DNA of 49,522 nucleotides from an uncultured Frankiales bacterium (lineage in GTDB: Bacteria > Actinomycetota > Actinomycetes > Mycobacteriales > SCTD01), in assembly GCA_946479905.1 (NCBI GenBank), contig CAMLIA010000009.1:1-49522 (forward strand). Direction: 5' to 3'. The notes under the pieces are model-generated. The model saw only the letters and a program-made list of their open reading frames with translations. It was not told the DNA's origin and did not search any database. The first letter of the stretch is position 1. The number at the start of each line of letters is the position of its first letter. Shown here one piece after another: positions 1 through 9,200 of this stretch. A program made the position numbers and the translations under genes.

Positions 1-878
1 CGGTACTTCGGCAGCATCCCGGCGTGGTGCACCCCGATGCCGTGCCGGACCAGCCGGGACAGCGTCTGGCCGAAGCGGGTGGTGAAGCGGAAACCGCCTA
101 TCAGCGCGGCGATCTGGTCCTTCTCGTCACGGGTGCAGACGTTGACCGACATCAGCGCCTGGGCCCGCTCGATCGCGGACTCCTGGGTGGCGTGCACGAC
201 GTAGACCGGCGCCTGGTGGGTCTGCAGCAGCTCCTCGAGCTTCTCGTGCAGCGGGTCGAGCGACCACTCGAACGACAGCGGGATCGGCCGCTCGGCGTGC
301 GCGACCTCGGCGGTCTCCCGGCCGGTCCGGCGGGTGAGGTCCTCGCGGATGGCGCTGGTGTCCCCGAGGGTCGCCGACATCAGCAGGAACTGCGTCGTGG
401 TCATCTCCAGCAGGGGCACCTGCCAGGCCCAGCCGCGCTCCGGGTCGCCGTAGTAGTGGAACTCGTCCATGACGACCAGCCCGACGCCCGTCTCGGTGCC
501 GTGCCGCAACGCGCGGTTGGCGAGCACCTCGGCGGTGCAGCACAGGATGGGCGCGTCGGCGTTGACCGCGGCGTCACCGGTCGCCATGCCGACGCTCTCG
601 GCGCCGAACACGTCGCAGAGCGCGAAGAACTTCTCGCTCACCAGGGCCTTGATGGGCGCCGTGTAGACCGACTGCCTGCCCTCGGACCAGGCGGCCAGGT
701 GGGCGCCCAGCGCGACGAGCGACTTGCCGCTGCCCGTCGGTGTCGCCAGCACCACGTGGTTGCCGGCGAGCAGCTCGAGCAGCGCCTCCTCCTGCGCGGG
801 GTAGAGCGTGACGGGTGCCCAGTCGGTGAACGCCTCGAGCACCGCGTCCGGCCCACCGGCGACGGGCTGGAGGCTCAC
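1..878 (-). CDS. DEAD/DEAH-box RNA helicase with DUF3516 (Ski2-like), 3' part cut by window edge
   Basis: N-terminal 292 codons of an ATP-dependent nucleic-acid helicase of the actinobacterial DUF3516 family (Ski2/HelY-like). Visible in order: a Walker A motif ATPTGSGKS about 40 residues in, PIKALVSEKF (motif Ia region), MDEFHYY in the motif II position (DEFH instead of DEVH/DEAH), LMSATLGD (motif III), then the start of the second RecA domain with RHGIGVHHAGMLPKYR at the edge. The start is the GTG at 878-876, which begins SLQPVAGG; AGGATG lies upstream. A CAGGCT hexamer at 893-898 sits 6 nt before an ATG at 886 that opens only a three-codon ORF overlapping this start. A likely terminator separates it from the helicase gene upstream. 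Family from memory of homologues; the C-terminal DUF3516 domain itself lies outside the window. Confidence 0.88.
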   Translation of the reverse strand, partial: MSLQPVAGGPDAVLEAFTDWAPVTLYPAQEEALLELLAGNHVVLATPTGSGKSLVALGAHLAAWSEGRQSVYTAPIKALVSEKFFALCDVFGAESVGMATGDAAVNADAPILCCTAEVLANRALRHGTETGVGLVVMDEFHYYGDPERGWAWQVPLLEMTTTQFLLMSATLGDTSAIREDLTRRTGRETAEVAHAERPIPLSFEWSLDPLHEKLEELLQTHQAPVYVVHATQESAIERAQALMSVNVCTRDEKDQIAALIGGFRFTTRFGQTLSRLVRHGIGVHHAGMLPKY

Positions 879-892
879 CCGGTCATCCTGTC

Positions 893-898
893 AGCCTG
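893..898 (-). promoter_or_regulatory. Candidate -10 hexamer CAGGCT for the DUF3516 helicase
   Basis: CAGGCT lies 6 nt upstream of ATG 886 on the minus strand, the same geometry as the methyltransferase gene at 2584. Transcription would start at or near that ATG, giving either an 8-nt leader to GTG 878 or a leaderless three-codon ORF (M-T-G-stop) whose TGA overlaps the GTG. Inferred from pattern only. Confidence 0.4.
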
Positions 899-907
899 GG
901 CGCCGGA

Positions 908-955
908 GACGATGTGAGGGAAGCCGTGGTCAGGCACGGTCCCTCTCACATCGTC
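908..955 (-). terminator. Long hairpin terminator after the DEAD-box helicase
   Basis: Inverted repeat starting 5 nt after the helicase stop. GACGATGTGA (908-917) pairs with TCACATCGTC (946-955), GGGA (918-921) with TCCC (940-943), CCGTG (924-928) with CACGG (935-939), leaving a 6-nt loop and two 2-nt bulges. No U-tract follows, as is usual for actinobacterial hairpin terminators. Confidence 0.75.
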
Positions 956-960
956 GGGCG

Positions 961-2466
961 TCAGCGGCCGCGGCGGGGCGCGGACTGGCCGGCGCGGGCG
1001 GCCAGCTCGGCGCGGGTGCGCGCAGGGGCCTGCGGGGAGGTGGCCCGGCGCGGGTTGCGGGCCTTGGCGGTCGGCGCCGTGCCACCGGAGGCCGCGGTGC
1101 GGGTGGCCTCGCGGGCCTCGGGGCTCGAGACGGCGTGGCCGCGGGCCGGGCTGGCGGCACGCGAGCCGCCGGGGCGCGAGCCGGAGCGGGGGCTGCCGGA
1201 GCGCTGGGGAGCCTGCTCGCGCAGGCTGCGGGAGGCACGCGCCCCGCGGGCCTGGCGCTGGCGGGTCGGCTGGGCCTGCTCCACCGGCGCGACGTAGTCG
1301 ACGAGCGGCGCCGCCGGGCCGGCCAGCTCCGCGATCGCCGGGTCGCCCGGGCGCACGGTGCGGGTCTGCGGGGCGATGCCGGCCTGCTTGGTCATGGACC
1401 GCACGTCCCTGGCCTGCTCCGGCAGCTGCAGCGTCACGACGACGCCGCCGGCGCCGGCGCGGGCGGTCCGGCCCGAGCGGTGCAGGTACGCCTTGTGCTC
1501 GGTGGGCGGGTCGACGTGCACGACGAGGGCGACGTCGTCGACGTGGATGCCGCGGGCCGCGATGTCCGTGGCGACGAGCACGCGGGTGCTGCCGTCCATG
1601 AAGGCCGACAGGTTGCGCTCGCGCGCGCCCTGGCTGAGGTTGCCGTGCAGCTCGACCGCCGGGATGCCGGCCATCGACAGCTGCTTCGCGAGCTTCTTGG
1701 CGGTGTGCTTGGTGCGCATGAACAGCACCGCGCGGTCCCGGCCGCCGGCGAGGCCGCGGACGACGTCGAGCTTGTCGGCGGCGGAGACGGCGAAGACGTG
1801 GTGCTCCATCGTGCTGACGGGGGCCACCGCGGGATCGACCGAGTGCGTGGTCGGGCTCGACAGGTAGCGCTTCACGAGCACGTCGACGCCGTTGTCCAGC
1901 GTCGCGGAGAACAGCATCCGCTGCCCCTGCTTGGGCGTCTGGTCGAGCAGCCGCTTCACGGCCGGGAGGAAGCCGAGGTCGGCCATGTGGTCGGCCTCGT
2001 CGAGGATGGTGATCTCGACCGCGGACAGGTCGGCGAACCGCTGCTGGATGAGGTCCTCGAGCCGGCCGGGGCAGGCGATGAGGATGTCGACGCCCGGTGC
2101 GAGCGCCTTCACCTGCGGCTGCTGGCCGACCCCACCGAAGACGACGGCGGTGGTGAGCCCGGCGATGTCCGCGAGCGGCTTGACGACCGCGAGCACCTGG
2201 TTGGCGAGCTCGCGGGTCGGGACGAGCACGAGGCTGCGGGCCTGCCGGCTGCGGCGGGTGCCGCCGACCAGGCGCGCGACGAGCGGGAGGCTGAAGGCGA
2301 GGGTCTTGCCGCTGCCGGTGCGGCCGCGGCCGAGGACGTCCCGGCCCGCGAGGGTGTCCGGGAGGGTGGCGGTCTGGATCGGGAAGGGGGAGGCGATGCC
2401 CTGGCGCGCCAGCTCGGCGCACAGGACGGTAGGCACGCCGAGATCGGCGAAGGATGCGGTGTTCAC
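961..2466 (-). CDS. DEAD-box ATP-dependent RNA helicase
   Basis: RhlE/DeaD-type RNA helicase of 501 residues that uses ATP to unwind short RNA duplexes, probably in ribosome assembly or cold adaptation. Q motif around residues 24-31, motif I GRTGSGKT at 48-55, PTRELANQV (Ia), ILDEADHMADLGF (motif II), LFSATL (III), LVATDIAARGIHV (V) and HRSGRTARAG (VI) are all present. The last 110 residues are a low-complexity Arg/Ser/Gly/Ala tail, as in many actinobacterial paralogues, probably an RNA-binding extension. Start GTG at 2466 is preceded by AGAGGA about 4 nt upstream. A hairpin terminator follows the stop. Divergent from the methyltransferase at 2584. Family certain, exact paralogue not. Confidence 0.95.
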   Translation of the reverse strand: MNTASFADLGVPTVLCAELARQGIASPFPIQTATLPDTLAGRDVLGRGRTGSGKTLAFSLPLVARLVGGTRRSRQARSLVLVPTRELANQVLAVVKPLADIAGLTTAVVFGGVGQQPQVKALAPGVDILIACPGRLEDLIQQRFADLSAVEITILDEADHMADLGFLPAVKRLLDQTPKQGQRMLFSATLDNGVDVLVKRYLSSPTTHSVDPAVAPVSTMEHHVFAVSAADKLDVVRGLAGGRDRAVLFMRTKHTAKKLAKQLSMAGIPAVELHGNLSQGARERNLSAFMDGSTRVLVATDIAARGIHVDDVALVVHVDPPTEHKAYLHRSGRTARAGAGGVVVTLQLPEQARDVRSMTKQAGIAPQTRTVRPGDPAIAELAGPAAPLVDYVAPVEQAQPTRQRQARGARASRSLREQAPQRSGSPRSGSRPGGSRAASPARGHAVSSPEAREATRTAASGGTAPTAKARNPRRATSPQAPARTRAELAARAGQSAPRRGR

Positions 2467-2583
2467 GTGTTCCTCTAAGTAGACGGTCCCGGGGAGCTCT
2501 CACAACGCGTGATGACGCGGTACATCACCTGGGACACGTCCAGTGTCGCAGATCGCGGCGCCGGTGGCTGGCAGGCTGGTGCG
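2467..2583. promoter_or_regulatory. Divergent intergenic region, helicase / SpoU methyltransferase
   Basis: 117 bp between divergent genes. On the plus strand CAGGCT (2572-2577) sits exactly 6 nt before ATG 2584, a leaderless arrangement. On the minus strand AGAGGA precedes the helicase GTG. The DEAD-box gene could have a structured leader here but I see no convincing fold. Confidence 0.4.
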
Positions 2584-3243
2584 ATGCTCGTCACGTTGGA
2601 GGGGTTCCACGCGGTCAAGCACGCGCTGCGGTTCGCCCCTTCGCAGGTGCGCCGGGTCAGCGCCGTCGACCCTGCGGCGGCCGTCGCCCTGTGCGAGCGG
2701 CTGGCGCCCGACCTGGCGGACGCCTTCGCGGCACGCGTGGTCACGGGCCCGAGCGACCACCCGACAGGGGTCGCCGGTGAGGCCGAGCGACCGGCAGAGG
2801 ACAGGTCGGTGCTGGCACGTCGTACCTCGCCGCTGGTGGTGCTCGACGACCCGCGGCACCCGGGCAACGCCGGCGCGGCCATCCGGGTCGCCGCAGCAGC
2901 GGGGGCGAGCGGGGTCGCGGTGGTGGGCGCGCTGGACCCGTGGCACCCCGCGGTGCTGCGCGGCGCGGCGGGGCTGCACTTCGCGCTCCCGGTGCTGTCC
3001 GCCGGTGTCGCGGACCTGGAGGGTCTCGTGTGGGCGCTCGACGCGGGAGGGGCGCCGCTCGACGAGGTCCCGGACGACGTGGTGCTCGTCGTGGGCAGCG
3101 AGCGCGCCGGCGTGTCCGCACCGCTGCGGGAGCGCGCGGACCGGGTCGTCTCGCTGCCGATGACCCCGGGCGTGTCGTCGCTCAACCTCGCGACGGCGCT
3201 GTCCGCCGCGCTCTACGCCTGGCGGCTCAGGCAGCGTCCCTGA
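2584..3243 (+). CDS. SpoU/TrmH-family RNA 2'-O-methyltransferase
   Basis: SPOUT-fold methyltransferase of 219 residues, expected to transfer a methyl group from SAM to a ribose 2'-OH of tRNA or rRNA. The three SpoU motifs are clear: VLDDPRHPGNAGAAIR (motif 1, with the usual Asn and Arg), VVGSERAGVS (motif 2) and LPMTPGVSSLNLATALSAALY (motif 3, knot Ser-Leu-Asn). The N-terminal ~85 residues resemble the substrate-binding L30e-like extension of larger TrmH/RlmB relatives. I chose ATG 2584, giving MLVTLEGF, because earlier in-frame ATGs encode non-conserved sequence and a -10 hexamer lies 6 nt before this ATG. The last 17 nt overlap the convergent DUF4192 gene. RNA target unknown. Confidence 0.9.
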   Translation: MLVTLEGFHAVKHALRFAPSQVRRVSAVDPAAAVALCERLAPDLADAFAARVVTGPSDHPTGVAGEAERPAEDRSVLARRTSPLVVLDDPRHPGNAGAAIRVAAAAGASGVAVVGALDPWHPAVLRGAAGLHFALPVLSAGVADLEGLVWALDAGGAPLDEVPDDVVLVVGSERAGVSAPLRERADRVVSLPMTPGVSSLNLATALSAALYAWRLRQRP

Positions 3244-4291
3244 GCGCCTCGCGGGTCCGGCGCGTGACGCCGCGCACGAACTCCGGTGGCAGCGCGTTGT
3301 CGAGCGCGTGCCGCAGCAGCAGGGCCATCGAGTAGTCCGGCTCGCTGCGCAGCGCGCGTTCCAGCGCGATCGTCGTGACCGCCCCACCTCCGTCGCAGTA
3401 GGTCACCCAGGCCAGCGTGGTGCAGACCGGCGCGTCGTACGGCGGTGGTGTCCGCCGTGCGACGTCCTCGAGCAGCCGTCGCAGCGCCGGCTGCTCGGGC
3501 TCCCACAGCGCCGCCACCGAGTCGCGCACGACGAGGTCACGGAGGCAGGCGGCCAGCACCGCGGACTGCTGCGGGCTCGGTGCCCAGCGAGGGTCGTCGG
3601 CCGCAGCCAACGCCTGCGTCCACGCCGCGACCGCCTCGCGCCGGGCGAGGTCCAGGCCGCCGTCGACGACGGCCTCGGCGTAGCTGCGGGTGGCCCGCTC
3701 GCAGTCCTGCAGGGCCTGCTCCTCGGCGAGGAACGACGGGCCGGCCAGGCTGCGCTCGAGGTCGTCGCGCGTGCCGAGCTGCACGTCCCCGCGGGCCAGG
3801 TGCTCCAGCCGCAGCGTCTCGACGACCGCGGAGTCCTGGTCCTGGTCCACCGGGGCGCCCTCGGCCGGGCAGCACGGGCCGTCGCAGAGGTAGGAGAAGA
3901 AGCGGCCGTCCCTCACCAGCAGCGCCTCCGTGATGATCAGGTCGTCCAGCGCGTCGACGAGCGACTCCATCAGGGCGGCCCGCGGCCGCAGCTCAGCGTC
4001 GGGCTCCGCCGTGTAGACCACCATCACCACGCGCGTCGCCTGCTGGCCGCGGACGACCTCGACGACCGAGGCGACGAGGTCGTCCTCCAGCGCGGCCGGG
4101 GGGAGGTCGACACGCATCATCAGGCCGGTGCGTCCCCGGGGCTCGTGGCAGCAGACGACCACCAGGCTCTCGGTGGGGGTGTAGCCGAGCTGCACCGGCA
4201 GCGCGGCCACCAGCTGGCCGGGCGTGGTCATCCGGACGACCGCCTTCGGCGGGGCCAGCCGGCGCGGGCGGTGACGAGGTGTCCTTCTCAT
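3227..4291 (-). CDS. DUF4192 domain-containing protein
   Basis: 354-residue cytoplasmic protein of the actinobacterial DUF4192 family, function unknown. The family signature near the N-terminus (TTPGQLVAALPVQLGYTPTE followed by SLVVV) is clear, and a CCPAEG segment lies mid-protein. No membrane segment or signal peptide. The ATG at 4291 gives an Arg/Pro-rich leader before the conserved region; an internal ATG 20 codons later is possible but would cut into the usual N-terminus. No Shine-Dalgarno is visible, while CAGGCT lies 8 nt upstream (4300-4305). The 3' end overlaps the methyltransferase gene tail to tail. Confidence 0.85.
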   Translation of the reverse strand: MRRTPRHRPRRLAPPKAVVRMTTPGQLVAALPVQLGYTPTESLVVVCCHEPRGRTGLMMRVDLPPAALEDDLVASVVEVVRGQQATRVVMVVYTAEPDAELRPRAALMESLVDALDDLIITEALLVRDGRFFSYLCDGPCCPAEGAPVDQDQDSAVVETLRLEHLARGDVQLGTRDDLERSLAGPSFLAEEQALQDCERATRSYAEAVVDGGLDLARREAVAAWTQALAAADDPRWAPSPQQSAVLAACLRDLVVRDSVAALWEPEQPALRRLLEDVARRTPPPYDAPVCTTLAWVTYCDGGGAVTTIALERALRSEPDYSMALLLRHALDNALPPEFVRGVTRRTREALRDAA

Positions 4292-4310
4292 GGACCGGCA
4301 GCCTGGCCGC

Positions 4311-4358
4311 TGCGGGTTGTGGATGACGGCGCGCGCGCAGATCTGTGGACTACCCGCA
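4311..4358 (-). terminator. Possible hairpin at the antiporter stop codon
   Basis: TGCGGGT (4311-4317) and ACCCGCA (4352-4358) form a perfect 7-bp inverted repeat that includes the antiporter stop (4350-4352), with a GC-alternating stretch in the 34-nt loop. A terminator or spacer structure before the DUF4192 gene is plausible but weak. Confidence 0.3.
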
Positions 4359-5780
4359 GAACAGGGCGCAGACCACCGCCGGGTCCTGCTCCTCGTCGAC
4401 CAGCAGCAGCACGTCGTCGTCGGGCTGCAGCACCGTGTCGCCGCGGACGGGCAGCAGCGTCCCGTCCCGCAGCACCAGGCTGATCCACGTGCCCTCGGCG
4501 AGCCCCGGGACGTCGGCGATCCGCTTGCCGTCCGCGACCGCTCCGGCCTCCACCGTCACGCGGTGCACGCCCTGCGGCTCGTCGCGGACCCGGACGCCGA
4601 GGCTGAACGGCTCCGGGTCGACCCGGCGCATCCGGACGCCCAGCCGCTCGGCGACCACCGGCACCAGGGAGCCCTGCAGGGCCACCGAGACCACGACGGC
4701 GACCACCACGATCCCGTAGAGCCGCTCGCCGTCCCGCAGCTCCAGCAGCATCGACCCGAGGAGCAACGGCACGGCGCCCTTCAGACCGGCGAACAGCACG
4801 AACCCCTGCTCACCCCGCGTCAGCTTCGCGGGCAGCAGCAGCGGCCACCCCACCAGCGGGCGCACCACGAACGCCAGCAGCAGCGCGATGGCGACACCCG
4901 GCAGCCAGACGTCGGTGCGGGAGAGGACGTCGAGGTGCACGGTGAGGCCGAGCAGCGCGAAGGCCACGACCTCGCCGAGGGAGGCGAGCGCGGAGTGGAA
5001 GCGCTCCACCTCCCGCTTGTACGGGGCGCGCTCGTCCCCGAGCACGATGCCCGCGACGAACACGGCCAGGAACCCGGACCCGTGCGCGACGGTCGCCACG
5101 CCGAACAGCGCCCCTGCCGACACCAGGGTGCGGACGGCGTACAGGCCCTCGGCCGGCAGCGCGGTGCGCATGAGCACCAGGAGCAACCGCCCACCCACGA
5201 GGCCGACCGCCGTGCCCACCCCCATCTGCAGGGCGAAGGTGCCGGTCGTGTCGAGCAGTGCCCCGCCGCTGAGCGAGCCCGCCCCGAGCAGCGCCGCCAT
5301 GAGCGCGATGCCGACGGGGTCGTTGGCCCCGGACTCGCCTTCGAGCACCGTGCCGGACGGGCCGTCGACCTCGCGCTGGCCCAGCACGCTGAACACCACG
5401 GCGGGGTCGGTCGGGGCGATCGCCGTGGCGACGAGGACCGAGAGGTACCAGCTGACGCCCGTGACGAGGTGCACGAGCAGCGCGCCGCCCGCGACCGTGG
5501 CGAAGGTGCCGAGCACTCCGAGGCTGAGGATGCCGGCCGCTGCGCTCCGGAACCTGCCGCGCCCGATGTGCAGGCCGCCGTCGAAGAGGATGACGACCAG
5601 CGCGACGGTGACCACCCGCTCGACCGTCCGCTGCGAGGGCGGGTCGATCGGCACGAGCGCTGCGGCCACCAGGAAGAAGACCGGCGTGGGGACGCGCACC
5701 CAGGCGCTGACCCGGTGCGACTGCACGGCGAGCAGCGCCGCGCCCGAGGCCGCGAGCACCTGCAGTCCGAACGCGTCCAC
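4350..5780 (-). CDS. CPA1-family cation/proton antiporter (NhaP2-like) with C-terminal TrkA_C domain
   Basis: Integral membrane antiporter of 476 residues exchanging K+ or Na+ for H+. About 12-13 hydrophobic segments are visible, with the CPA core ATAIAPTDPAVVFSVLG followed by GESGANDPVGIAL, where the Asn-Asp pair marks the ion-binding site of the CPA1 class. The last ~75 residues read as a soluble TrkA_C regulatory domain (VRGDTVLQPDDDVLLLV). Start GTG 5780 is chosen over the longer in-frame reading because GGAGGA lies a few nt upstream and the sequence before it is non-conserved low-complexity. Divergent from the thioesterase. NhaP2-like K+/H+ exchange is inferred from the TrkA_C domain. 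Confidence 0.9.
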   Translation of the reverse strand: MDAFGLQVLAASGAALLAVQSHRVSAWVRVPTPVFFLVAAALVPIDPPSQRTVERVVTVALVVILFDGGLHIGRGRFRSAAAGILSLGVLGTFATVAGGALLVHLVTGVSWYLSVLVATAIAPTDPAVVFSVLGQREVDGPSGTVLEGESGANDPVGIALMAALLGAGSLSGGALLDTTGTFALQMGVGTAVGLVGGRLLLVLMRTALPAEGLYAVRTLVSAGALFGVATVAHGSGFLAVFVAGIVLGDERAPYKREVERFHSALASLGEVVAFALLGLTVHLDVLSRTDVWLPGVAIALLLAFVVRPLVGWPLLLPAKLTRGEQGFVLFAGLKGAVPLLLGSMLLELRDGERLYGIVVVAVVVSVALQGSLVPVVAERLGVRMRRVDPEPFSLGVRVRDEPQGVHRVTVEAGAVADGKRIADVPGLAEGTWISLVLRDGTLLPVRGDTVLQPDDDVLLLVDEEQDPAVVCALFCG

Positions 5781-5845
5781 CAGGCTCCTCCAGGTCAGCA
5801 CGACACGACTGCCGACCAGACTTCCCGGCGCACCGAGCGTCAGCC

Positions 5846-5851
5846 TAGGGT
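5846..5851 (+). promoter_or_regulatory. -10 hexamer TAGGGT for leaderless thioesterase
   Basis: TAGGGT lies 7 nt upstream of the GTG at 5859, with no Shine-Dalgarno between; transcription start and start codon probably coincide. Confidence 0.5.
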
Positions 5852-5858
5852 GCATCCG

Positions 5859-6233
5859 GTGTTCAGCCTCACGGTTTCCGTCCAGATCCGGTTCAGCGAC
5901 TTCGACCCGCTCAATCACGTCAACAACGTCAAGTTCTTCGAGATCATGGAGACGGCCCGGGTGGAGGCCATGCGGCGGCTGCCCCGGTCGCTGAAGGGCC
6001 ACATGGTGGTGCGGCACGCGTCGTGCGACTACAACGCCCAGATCGTCGGCGGCACCCGCAGCGTCGACGTGGCCGTCTCGGTCGAGAAGGTGGGGGGCTC
6101 CTCGTTCTCGCTGCTCCACGAGCTCTCGGTCGACGGCCGGCAGGTGGGTGTCGGGCACGTCACGATGGTGGCGCTGGCCGACGGCCGGCCGCGGCCGCTG
6201 GACGCCGAGGAGCGCGCCTTCCTCGAGGGTTGA
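5859..6233 (+). CDS. Acyl-CoA thioesterase, 4HBT hot-dog family
   Basis: Short (124 aa) single hot-dog domain protein of the YbgC/FcbC type, hydrolysing acyl-CoA thioesters. The signature RFSDFDPLNHVNNVKFFEIMETARVE is split across the first 40 residues, with the catalytic-type Asp (DFDPLNHVNN) present. GTG 5859 gives VFSLTVSVQIRF; an in-frame GTG at 5850 would add three residues. A TAGGGT hexamer 7 nt before GTG 5859 supports the shorter, leaderless form. Convergent with hrpA: the two TGA stops abut without a spacer, making the palindrome TGATCA at 6231-6236. Substrate chain length unknown. Confidence 0.88.
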   Translation: MFSLTVSVQIRFSDFDPLNHVNNVKFFEIMETARVEAMRRLPRSLKGHMVVRHASCDYNAQIVGGTRSVDVAVSVEKVGGSSFSLLHELSVDGRQVGVGHVTMVALADGRPRPLDAEERAFLEG

Positions 6234-9200
6234 TCAGGGCTGGAGGTCGTCGAGGGCGCGCCAGATCCGCTGCACCGAGACGGGGCCCTTGGCCTTGAGC
6301 GTCTGGGCGAACAGCGAGACCCGCAGCTCCTCGACCATCCAGCCGATCCGGTCGCGGTCGGGACCCGGTGGCAGCTTGGCCCACTCGTCCTGCACGACGT
6401 GCACGTCGGCCATCAGGTCGGCGTCGCGCGGCGAGCGCTTGTCGGCCCGCACGACCGCTGCCTGCAGGTAGCGCGCGATGTCGGGCAGCCGCGCCGCGCC
6501 GTGCTCGGTGACGAATCCCTTGTGCACCAGGCGTTCCCGCTGCTGGACCAGGTCGACGCCGGCCGGTCCCGGCAGGGTGGCGACAGGGACGGCGAGCACC
6601 TTCTCGACGTCCTGCAGCACCCGCAGCAGGGTGTCGGGCAGTCCCGCGCGCACCAGCCGGAGCTGCTCCTCGAAACCGGCCTGGTCGCGCGGGTCCGCCG
6701 TCATCAGCGCGTCGACGGCAGCGAGCAGGCAGTCGTCCATCAGCGCCGTCAGGCTGCCGTGCGGGTTGGCCGCGAGGGCGAGCTTCGAGGCGTTCGAGAG
6801 CCGGCCGGAAACCGTCTTCACCGGGGAGGGCGTGCCGAGCAGCAGCAGCCGCCGTACCCCGGCGTGGTGGACCGCCGGCGACGGGGTCGGCAGCACCCGC
6901 AGGGCGACCGAGGAGCCCTCGTCGACCAGCGCGGGGTAGCCGACGACAGCACCCGACGAGACCTCGGTGGGGACGTCGCCGACCGTCCAGGAGGTCAGCC
7001 CGGAGACCTCGAGATCGCCTGCGGCGGAAGCGATCGCGGCCTGCACCGGCTTCGCCAGGTCGCGCTGCAGGGCTGCCAGGTCCTTGCCCTCGGCGACCAC
7101 CGTGGAGCCGTCCACGACCCGGTAGGTCGGCCGCAGGTGGGAGGGCAGCCGGTCCAGCCCCCACTCCTCGACCCCGACGACGACGCCCTTCAGCAGCCGC
7201 ACCTCGCGCGACAGCGCGGGCAGCAGGTCCTCCTCGCGCGGCGACACCCGCTCGAGGATCGCCCGCGCGGTGTCCGGCGCCGGGACGAGCTTGACCCGCA
7301 GCGGCTTCGGCAGCGTCTTGATGAGGGCCGTGACGAGCTCGTGCCGCATCCCCGGGACCTGCCACGCGAAGTCCTCCGGCTTCACCCGGTTGAGGACCGC
7401 GAGCGGCACGTCGACCGTGACCCCGTCGGCGTGCGTACCGGGGTCGAACTCGTAGGACAGGTCGAAGCGCAGGTCACCGCTGACCCACACCGACGGGTGC
7501 TCCCCCGGGTCGACGTCGCCGCTGACCAGGTCCTCCAGGCGCAGGTCGAGCAGCTGCGGGTCGGCGGCCCTGGCCGTCTTCCACCAGCGGTCGAAGTGCG
7601 CCCCGCTGACGACCTCGGCCGGGACCCGCTTGTCGTAGAAGTCGTACACGGCCTCGTCGGAGACGACGATGTCGCGCCGCCGGGCCCGGCGCTCGAGCTC
7701 CTCGACGTCGGCCAGCAGCGCCTGGTTGCGCTTCCAGAAGGCGTGGTGGGTCTCCCAGTCCCCCTCGACCAGCGCGTGCCGGAGGAACAGGTCGCGTGAC
7801 ATGTCCGGGTCGATGCGGCCGTACTGCACCTTGCGCTGGGCGACGATCGGCACGCCGTAGAGCAGCACCCGCTCGAAGGCGACGACCGAGCCGCGCTTGC
7901 GCTCCCAGTGCGGCTCGGAGTACGACCGCTTCAGCAGGTGCCCGCCGACGGCCTCGACCTGCTCGGGGGTGACCGCGGCGACCTGCCGGGCGAACAGCCG
8001 CGACGTCTCGACCAGCTCGGCGGCGACGACGAGCGCCGGCTGCTTGCGGGCGAGCGGGGTGCCGGGGGCGATGACGAAGCGCGCACCACGGGCGCCGAGG
8101 TAGTCGCGGGTCGCCTCCTGGCGCAGCCCGACGTGGCTGAGCAGCCCCGCGAGCAGGGCGGTCGTCACCGTCGCGGGGTCAGCCGTGGAGGCGAGGTCGA
8201 GGTCCAGCGAGCGGGCCACCCGGCGCAGCTGCGCGTGCAGGTCCTGCCACTCCCGGATCCGCAGGTAGTTGAGGAACTCCCGCTTGCACATCCGGCGGAA
8301 GGCGCTGGAGGACAGCGCCTGCTGCTGCTCCTGCACGTGGTCCCAGAGCTTGAGCCACGCCAGCAGGTCCGAGCTCGGGTCGGTGAACCGGCTGTGCGCC
8401 TCGGTGGCCTGCTGCTGCTTGTCGAGCGGCCGCTCCCGGGGGTCCTGGATCGACAGTGCCGCCGCGATGACGAGCACCTCCCGCACGCACCCCCGCCGGC
8501 CCGCCTCCACGATCATCCGGGCCATCCGCGGGTCGACCGGCAGCTGCGCGAGCTGCCGCCCGACCCGGGTCAGCCGCCCGTCGTCGTCGAGAGCACCCAG
8601 CTCCTCGAGCAGCTGCAGCCCGTCGCGCACGTTGCGCCGGTCCGGCGGCTCCACGAACGGGAACGCCTCGAGATCACCCAGGCCGAGCGACGCCATCTGC
8701 AGCAGCACCGAGGCGAGGTTCGTCCGCAGGATCTCCGGCTGGGTGAACTCCGGGCGCGAGGCGAAGTCCTCCTCGCTGTAGAGCCGGATGCAGATGCCGT
8801 CCGCGACACGACCGCAGCGGCCGGCGCGCTGGGTCGCGGAAGCCTGGCTGATCGGCTCGATCGGCAGCCGCTGCACCTTGGTCCGGTTGCTGTAGCGGGA
8901 GATCCGCGCCGTCCCCGGGTCCACGACGTACCTGATGCCCGGCACCGTCAGCGACGTCTCCGCGACGTTGGTCGCCAGCACGATCCGGCGACCGGTGTGC
9001 GGGGCGAACACGACGTGCTGCTCGGCCGCCGACAGCCGCCCGTAGAGCGGCACGACCTCAGCATCGGTCGCCCCTCGCAGCGCGTCGGCGGCGTCCCGGA
9101 TCTCGCGCTCGCCGCTGCAGAAGACCAGCACGTCACCGTCGCGCGGCAGCTCGGCGCAGGCCGCGACGATGCCGGTGATCTGGTCCTCGTCCTCGCCCAG

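Noticed and set aside
6231..6236. Abutting stop codons forming TGATCA between thioesterase and hrpA
   Set aside because: Neat but expected now and then for convergent genes in compact genomes; no further structure around it.
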